From positions 1-8,137 of the forward strand of contig JAIRZW010000157.1 of the NCBI GenBank assembly GCA_031267015.1: a stretch of DNA of 8,137 bases. The letters are read 5' to 3'. The translations under genes and the position numbers were made by a program. Below are positions 5,104 to 8,137 of the stretch, in pieces. The notes under the pieces were generated by a model that saw only the letters and a list, made by a program, of their open reading frames with translations, ran no database searches and was not told the origin of the DNA. The first letter of the stretch is position 1. Each line of letters begins with the position of its first letter. This stretch comes from Heliobacteriaceae bacterium (lineage in GTDB: Bacteria > Cyanobacteriota > Vampirovibrionia > Gastranaerophilales > Gastranaerophilaceae).

Positions 5104-5960
5104 ACAAACACTTTCTTTGTTAGAATTTTGTTTTCCTGGACGGTGCCAACTGCGACTATATTATCATTATATGTCAAAACTAAAAAATCACCATCTTTGT
5201 AAACTTTATTAAACAAATATTGCCCGTGCTTAATTTTCTCAAGTTCTTCGGAGGATAAAATGTACTGCGGCAGGTCAAGCGCCTCCAATGGATTAATCAA
5301 TCTAAAGCCCCCCTTAATAAGGGGGGAAGGGGGGATTTCTATTGCACTGTCAACAGTGAATTTCCCTGCGCGCGTACGCACAAGCTTTATCAAATGCGCG
5401 CCCACGCCGAGTTTTTGGCCTAAATCATGCGCGATTGAGCGGATGTAGGTACCTTTAGAGCATTTAACAAGAAGCTGCACTTCCTGAGTTGATAAGTTGA
5501 TAGGTTGATAAGTTGATACTTCAACAACCACCTTGCGCGGTTCGACTTGCACGGTTTGGCCTTTGCGCGCATAATCATAAAGCTTTTTGCCGTTGACTTT
5601 TATAGCTGAATACATCGGCGGAATCTGCAAAATCTCACCCTGAAAATCCTTTAACGCTTCAATAATTTCGGCTTCGCTGACCTCGCGGGAAGATTCAAAC
5701 GTAACCTCGCCTTCAATATCGTAAGTCGTTGTTGCCTTGCCAAACTGAACAGTGGCAATGTATTCCTTGTCATCCGCCAAAAACTCAATTAAGCGTGTGG
5801 CTTTGCCGACTGCGATTGGCAAAACCCCTTCGGCAAACGGGTCAAGGGTACCTGTGTGTCCGATTTGTTTAATTTTTAAGGCGCGCCGCAGGCGCGCAAC
5901 AACATCATGCGACGTGATTCCGGGCGGTTTATAAATATTCAAAAACCCAAACAATTCCAT
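5100..5960 (-). CDS. truB: tRNA pseudouridine-55 synthase TruB
   Basis: 286 residues. It converts U55 of the tRNA T-loop to pseudouridine in the cytoplasm. Diagnostic motifs are GFLNIYKPPGITSHDVV (5-21), GHTGTLDPFAEGVLPIAVG with catalytic Asp40 (34-52), KEYIATVQFG (65-74), the QIPPMYSAIKVNGKKLYDYA block (112-131), and CSKGTYIRSIAHDLG (167-181). A PUA-like C-terminal part follows (about 222-286). Two repeat-derived stretches sit in variable loops: an 8-bp tandem repeat coding about 149-159 and a C/G-rich palindrome coding PPSPLIKGG (210-218). Family members start a few residues before GFLNIYKP, so ATG at 5960 is chosen; no Shine-Dalgarno is present, and the promoter predicts a transcript starting at about the ATG. 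In many bacteria truB follows rbfA; here prepilin C lies between them. It heads the run truB > DUF2993 > GerM > HicB-like. Confidence 0.97.
   Translation of the reverse strand: MELFGFLNIYKPPGITSHDVVARLRRALKIKQIGHTGTLDPFAEGVLPIAVGKATRLIEFLADDKEYIATVQFGKATTTYDIEGEVTFESSREVSEAEIIEALKDFQGEILQIPPMYSAIKVNGKKLYDYARKGQTVQVEPRKVVVEVSTYQPINLSTQEVQLLVKCSKGTYIRSIAHDLGQKLGVGAHLIKLVRTRAGKFTVDSAIEIPPSPLIKGGFRLINPLEALDLPQYILSSEELEKIKHGQYLFNKVYKDGDFLVLTYNDNIVAVGTVQENKILTKKVFV
5308..5334. repeat. C/G-run palindrome inside truB
   Basis: CCCCCCTTA-A-TAAGGGGGG (5308-5326) is a perfect 19-bp palindrome with a single central base, followed by AA and a second run of six G (5329-5334). On the coding strand it gives PPSPLIKGG within a stretch joining the TruB body to its C-terminal domain, a region that other TruB proteins do not share. 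It looks like a small inserted repeat that kept the frame. No second copy is in the window. Confidence 0.75.
5488..5519. repeat. Four tandem 8-bp units (GTTGATAA) inside truB
   Basis: GTTGATAA, GTTGATAG, GTTGATAA, GTTGATAC lie end to end over 32 bp. On the coding strand they give about STYQPINLST in the variable loop before the conserved CSKGTYIR motif. Eight is not a multiple of three, so gain or loss of one unit would shift the truB frame upstream of an essential motif. Confidence 0.85.
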
Positions 5961-5966
5961 AAACCA

Positions 5967-5994
5967 ATTATAACAGTAAAACAAAACTTGACAA
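5967..5994 (-). promoter_or_regulatory. truB: Proposed truB promoter giving a leaderless or near-leaderless transcript
   Basis: Minus strand: TTGTCA (5994-5989, one base off consensus), 16-bp spacer, perfect TATAAT (5972-5967). Transcription would begin 6-7 nt downstream, at about 5961-5960, which is the A of the truB ATG. The absence of any Shine-Dalgarno before that ATG agrees. Its -35 box overlaps the -35 box of prepilin C on the other strand. Confidence 0.55.
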
Positions 5995-6043
5995 ACGCAA
6001 AAGTTTATTATACAATCATTTGTGGTTACATTTCGTAAAGGAG
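5988..6043 (+). promoter_or_regulatory. Promoter, GGTTACAT leader element and RBS of prepilin C
   Basis: TTGACA (5988-5993), 17-bp spacer, TACAAT (6011-6016), TGGTTACAT (6023-6031), AAAGGAG (6037-6043), ATG at 6050; -10 box to ATG is 33 nt. Box sequences and spacings match the promoters of prepilins A and B almost exactly. The in-frame TTG at 6020 lies at the transcript start and upstream of the RBS, so it is not the start codon. Confidence 0.87.
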
Positions 6044-6049
6044 AAAAGT

Positions 6050-6751
6050 ATGAGAAAGAAAGTTACATGTCATTGCGAGCAAGGATTCACGCTTGCAGAG
6101 GTGTTGATTACATTAGGTATTATAGGCATAGTTGCAGCGCTGGTTATGCCGGCGCTGATTAACAGCGCGCGTGACAAAGCACTGGTTACAACTCTGAAAA
6201 AAAATTACTCAATACTCTCGCAGGCGACAACTTCTATTGTTGTTGATAATCCTGTTGCCGGCTGGAATTTGGCTGACAACAATACTGCTTATTCAAAAGA
6301 GTTTTTTGAATATTACAGGCCGTATTTGAATATTATTAAGGATTGCGGATGCGCCCAATATGGAAACGGTTGTTGGTCAAAAGACATAACCAAAGCTTTG
6401 ACCGGGGTAAATGCTGCTTATACCAGAGGAGCAAATTCCATAGGTGTAAATTCCTGCAATGTAACTTTAGCTGACGGTACGAATTTATCTTTTGATTTTT
6501 GGGACGCCAATAATTTAGGGGTTACTTCCAGCCGGGCTGTTCCTCATATACTTATTGACGTAAACGGAAATAAAAAGCCGAATATGATGGGCCGTGATGT
6601 TTTTACTTTTGTACTGACAGCAGAAAGCAACAGATTGCTGCCTGCGGGGATTGACAATGGTTCAGCAAACTGCATTACAACAGGCAGTTCAAACATCGCA
6701 GGGAATCAGTGCGCCGCAAAGGTCTTGTATGAAGGAAAAATAAATTACTAG
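6050..6751 (+). CDS. Prepilin-like (type II secretion/type IV pilin-type) protein C with short leader
   Basis: 233 residues. It has a short leader MRKKVTCHCEQG, cleavage G12 | F13-T-L-A-E17 (Glu at +5), and a hydrophobic helix at about 18-35. The mature part has LADGT (140-144), the family motif DVNGNKKPNMMGRDVFTF (170-187), paired cysteines (C99, C101, C108; C136; C208, C221), and a C-terminal AAKVLYEGKINY. It is a paralogue of prepilins A and B with a divergent globular part. The leader residues CHCE are the in-frame end of the palindromic element found complete in the other two. The gene stands alone on the plus strand between truB (divergent) and rbfA (convergent, 48 bp apart), with its own strong promoter, so it interrupts the infB-rbfA-truB order. 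Whether it builds a pilus or a secretion pseudopilus cannot be told here. Confidence 0.92.
   Translation: MRKKVTCHCEQGFTLAEVLITLGIIGIVAALVMPALINSARDKALVTTLKKNYSILSQATTSIVVDNPVAGWNLADNNTAYSKEFFEYYRPYLNIIKDCGCAQYGNGCWSKDITKALTGVNAAYTRGANSIGVNSCNVTLADGTNLSFDFWDANNLGVTSSRAVPHILIDVNGNKKPNMMGRDVFTFVLTAESNRLLPAGIDNGSANCITTGSSNIAGNQCAAKVLYEGKINY
6069..6079 (+). repeat. 11-bp remnant of the palindromic element in prepilin C
   Basis: GTCATTGCGAG equals the outer arm of the 90-bp element and sits at the same codon position (HCE) as the element's left edge in prepilins A and B. It runs straight into the processing-site codons. It could be a deletion scar or a pre-insertion target. Short as it is, position, frame and sequence all coincide, so chance is unlikely. 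Confidence 0.65.
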
Positions 6752-6799
6752 AATATAAATTTTTGATAAATTAGCTGAGATGTCAAAACTCTAACAGTG

Positions 6800-7144
6800 C
6801 TATATTTCCCCTCTTGAAATCTTGTCAATAATCTCGTTCACGCGCGAACCCTTTTCAAACGAGTCACTGTAAACAAACCGTAATTCAGGCGTAAGCCGCA
6901 GGCGGATTCGTTTTCCCACTTCAAAACGGATTTTTGAGGTGCTTTTTTCAATAACTTCTTTTGTATGTTCGATTTGTTCTTCCGAGCCGAGCACGCTGTA
7001 AATAACCTTCGCGTACGAGTTGTCGTGCGAAACCTCGACATCCACAACCGAAACCACACCGCAAAGCCCGCGGATTTCACGCTGTAAAATCTCGGATATA
7101 TCACGCATCAATTCTTTTCTAACCCGTTCGTTTCTTAAACTCAA
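6800..7144 (-). CDS. rbfA: 30S ribosome-binding factor RbfA
   Basis: 114 residues, the usual length for RbfA, which binds the 30S subunit near 16S rRNA helix 1 and assists late maturation and cold adaptation. The N-terminal RNERVRKELMRDISEILQRE matches the conserved (R)xxRVxxxLxxxIsxIL..EI opening. The KH-type fold follows: VVSVVDVEVSHDNSYAKVIY, then EQIEHTKEVIEKSTSKIRFE and the closing GKRIRLRLTPELRFVYSDSF with its RLTPELRF hallmark, then EKGSRVNEIIDKI. The start is TTG (7144-7142): AAGGGG stands 8 nt upstream, and starting later at the internal Met would lose RNERV. An ATG 6 nt before the TTG opens only a two-codon frame. It follows infB by 12 nt, clearly in one operon. Confidence 0.96.
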   Translation of the reverse strand: MSLRNERVRKELMRDISEILQREIRGLCGVVSVVDVEVSHDNSYAKVIYSVLGSEEQIEHTKEVIEKSTSKIRFEVGKRIRLRLTPELRFVYSDSFEKGSRVNEIIDKISRGEI

Positions 7145-7152
7145 TACATTTA

Positions 7153-7158
7153 CCCCTT
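7153..7158 (-). promoter_or_regulatory. rbfA: RBS of rbfA overlapping the infB stop codon, with ATG-TAT-TGA mini-frame
   Basis: AAGGGG (7158-7153 on the minus strand) shares its first two bases with the infB TAA. Downstream, ATG-TAT-TGA precedes and its stop overlaps the TTG start of rbfA. The RBS gap is 8 nt to TTG but only 3 nt to the ATG, which favours TTG. The ATG mini-frame could dampen or couple initiation. Confidence 0.6.
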
Positions 7159-8137
7159 ACACCAAACTTTCCCGTTCGATTTCTTCTGTTGTGGAAACCT
7201 CGATTATATCGCCTTCCTGAATATCATTGAATTTCGCAAACGAGATTCCGCACTCGTAGCCCTGTGCAACCTCTTTAACGTCGTCTTTGAAGCGTTTAAG
7301 CTGGTCAATCGCGCCTTCAAAAATAACTTCGCCGTTACGGATAAGTTTTGCGTCTTTGCTGCGGACGATTTTGCCCTCAGTAACGTAACATCCGGCGATT
7401 TTACCGGTCTTGCCGATTGTGAAGACCTGCCGGATTTCGGCTTTACCAAGCTCAACGTGCTTAATCTCAGGCTGCAGGAGTGATAACATCTGCTTTTCAA
7501 TGTCTTCAAGAATCTGATAAATAATATCGTACTTCTTGATTGTAACGCCTTCGCGCTCGGCCGCGGCCGCGGCATTGCTGTCTTCTTTGACCGTAAACCC
7601 GAGAATAACCGCGCCTGACGCAGAAGCAAGCAGAACATCAGCCTCTGAAATGTCACCGACGCCGACGTGAATAATTTTTGTCTTAATCTCGGTTGACTCA
7701 ATCCCCGCAATCGCCTGCGTCACAGCCTCTGCTGCACCGTGGGTATTGGCTTTAATAATTAAGTTCAGCTGCGCAATATTTTCGTCACCCGCAACAGATT
7801 CGCGGCGGATGTGCGCCGGAAGCATTGCGTCAAGCCGCTTGGAGCGCTCTCTTTCCTTGCGCTTGTCAATGATAGACTTCATTTCTTTTTCGTTTTGAAC
7901 CACCTCAAAGTAATCGCCCGCCTGCGGAACTTCCATAAGCCCCAGAATCTCAGCCGGCGTAGACGGCCCGGCCTTTTGAATCCGCTCGCCCGAATCCGAG
8001 AGCAATGCTCTCACGCGGCCGCCTGTGCTTCCGACAACAATGCAGTTACCGACGCGCAGCGTTCCGTTCTGGACTAAAAGCGTCGCCACAGGGCCTTTTC
8101 CTTTGTCAAGATTCGCTTCAATAACAACCCCTGAAGC
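7157..8137 (-). CDS. infB: Translation initiation factor IF-2, C-terminal 326 residues
   Basis: The gene runs off the right edge; the frame stays open to base 8137. IF-2 is the GTPase that places initiator fMet-tRNA on the 30S subunit and promotes subunit joining. The fragment begins just after the G domain at ASGVVIEANLDKGKGPVATL (beta-barrel domain II), continues with GPSTPAEILGL and the IF-2 domain III block (KANTHGAAEAV at about 129-139, VGVGDISEADVLLASASGAV at 158-177), and ends with the fMet-tRNA-binding domain IV (RQVFTIGKTGKIAGCYVTEG, RFKDDVKEVAQGYECGI, DIQEGDIIEV). The usual domain III motif KADVQGS is KANTHGA here. GTG at 8089 is an internal Val, not a start. A run of Ala codons at about 7556-7575 makes a local GC-rich patch. 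rbfA follows after 12 nt. Confidence 0.98.
   Translation of the reverse strand, partial: ASGVVIEANLDKGKGPVATLLVQNGTLRVGNCIVVGSTGGRVRALLSDSGERIQKAGPSTPAEILGLMEVPQAGDYFEVVQNEKEMKSIIDKRKERERSKRLDAMLPAHIRRESVAGDENIAQLNLIIKANTHGAAEAVTQAIAGIESTEIKTKIIHVGVGDISEADVLLASASGAVILGFTVKEDSNAAAAAEREGVTIKKYDIIYQILEDIEKQMLSLLQPEIKHVELGKAEIRQVFTIGKTGKIAGCYVTEGKIVRSKDAKLIRNGEVIFEGAIDQLKRFKDDVKEVAQGYECGISFAKFNDIQEGDIIEVSTTEEIERESLV

Noticed and set aside
5881..5897. Perfect GCGCGCC-gca-GGCGCGC hairpin
   Set aside because: It lies in the conserved N-terminal part of truB and simply encodes VARLRRAL with GC-rich Arg/Ala codons. There is no T-run and no sign of insertion.
5961..5984. Longer truB starting from an upstream in-frame TTG
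   Set aside because: The added residues have no counterpart in TruB proteins, the region holds the -10 box, and no RBS supports it.
6752..6799. Imperfect TTAGctGAG...CTCTAA repeat between prepilin C and rbfA as a bidirectional terminator
   Set aside because: Short, bulged, AT-rich and without a T-run on either side.
7556..7575. GC-rich CCGCGGCCGCGG patch as a possible regulatory palindrome
   Set aside because: It encodes a run of Ala in the IF-2 segment before the YDIIYQILEDI helix; codon composition explains it.
1..8137. CRISPR array, tRNA or rRNA genes, transposase or integrase
   Set aside because: No spaced direct repeats, no cloverleaf with acceptor pairing, no rRNA-like tract and no recombinase motifs were seen. 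The palindromic repeats are small non-coding-type elements without a transposase.

Overview
This window most likely comes from a gut-type, non-photosynthetic relative of the Cyanobacteria (Candidatus Gastranaerophilales / Melainabacteria). The clue is three paralogous prepilin-like genes whose processing site reads GFTLAEVLITLGII and whose C-terminal half carries a DxNGxKxPNxxGxDxF motif, a style I associate with that lineage. The DUF2993-like and GerM-like envelope genes fit too. This taxonomic call is inference from protein style, not from a marker-gene tree.

Layout from left to right. (1) The tail of a TolC-type outer-membrane efflux protein (2-241, +). (2) Prepilin-like gene A (251-1075, -), convergent with it. 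(3) A 387-residue regulator made of four GntR-type winged-helix units and nothing else (1270-2433, +), divergent from prepilin A. (4) Prepilin-like gene B (2430-3251, -), whose stop codon overlaps that of the regulator. (5) A tight leftward run truB > DUF2993/LmeA-like > GerM-like > HicB-like (5960 down to 3325), with prepilin B just downstream on the same strand behind its own promoter. (6) Prepilin-like gene C (6050-6751, +). (7) The rbfA and infB genes (7144-6800, and 8137-7157 partial, both -). In many bacteria infB-rbfA-truB form one translation operon. Here that order is kept, but prepilin C, on the opposite strand and with its own promoter, sits between rbfA and truB.

The three prepilin genes share an almost superimposable 5' module: a TTGACA box, exactly 17 bp, TATAAT or TACAAT, then a GGTTACAT element at the predicted transcript start, then an AGGAG ribosome site and ATGAGAAA. 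This looks like a co-expressed family that moves or duplicates with its promoter.

The most striking structure is a 90-bp palindromic element inserted in frame in the leader peptides of prepilins A and B, between the start and the prepilin-peptidase site. It lengthens the leader to 39 residues, against 12 in prepilin C. Prepilin C keeps only the outer 11 bp of the element. The element is about 93% identical between A and B, whereas the adjacent coding DNA for identical protein is only about 78% identical. It can be drawn as a four-way fold with two small side hairpins. truB carries two further low-complexity repeats in variable segments, so small repeats appear to enter coding genes here repeatedly while preserving the frame.

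No rRNA, tRNA, CRISPR array, transposase or convincing rho-independent terminator was seen. No stretch above about 200 bp lacks a gene.
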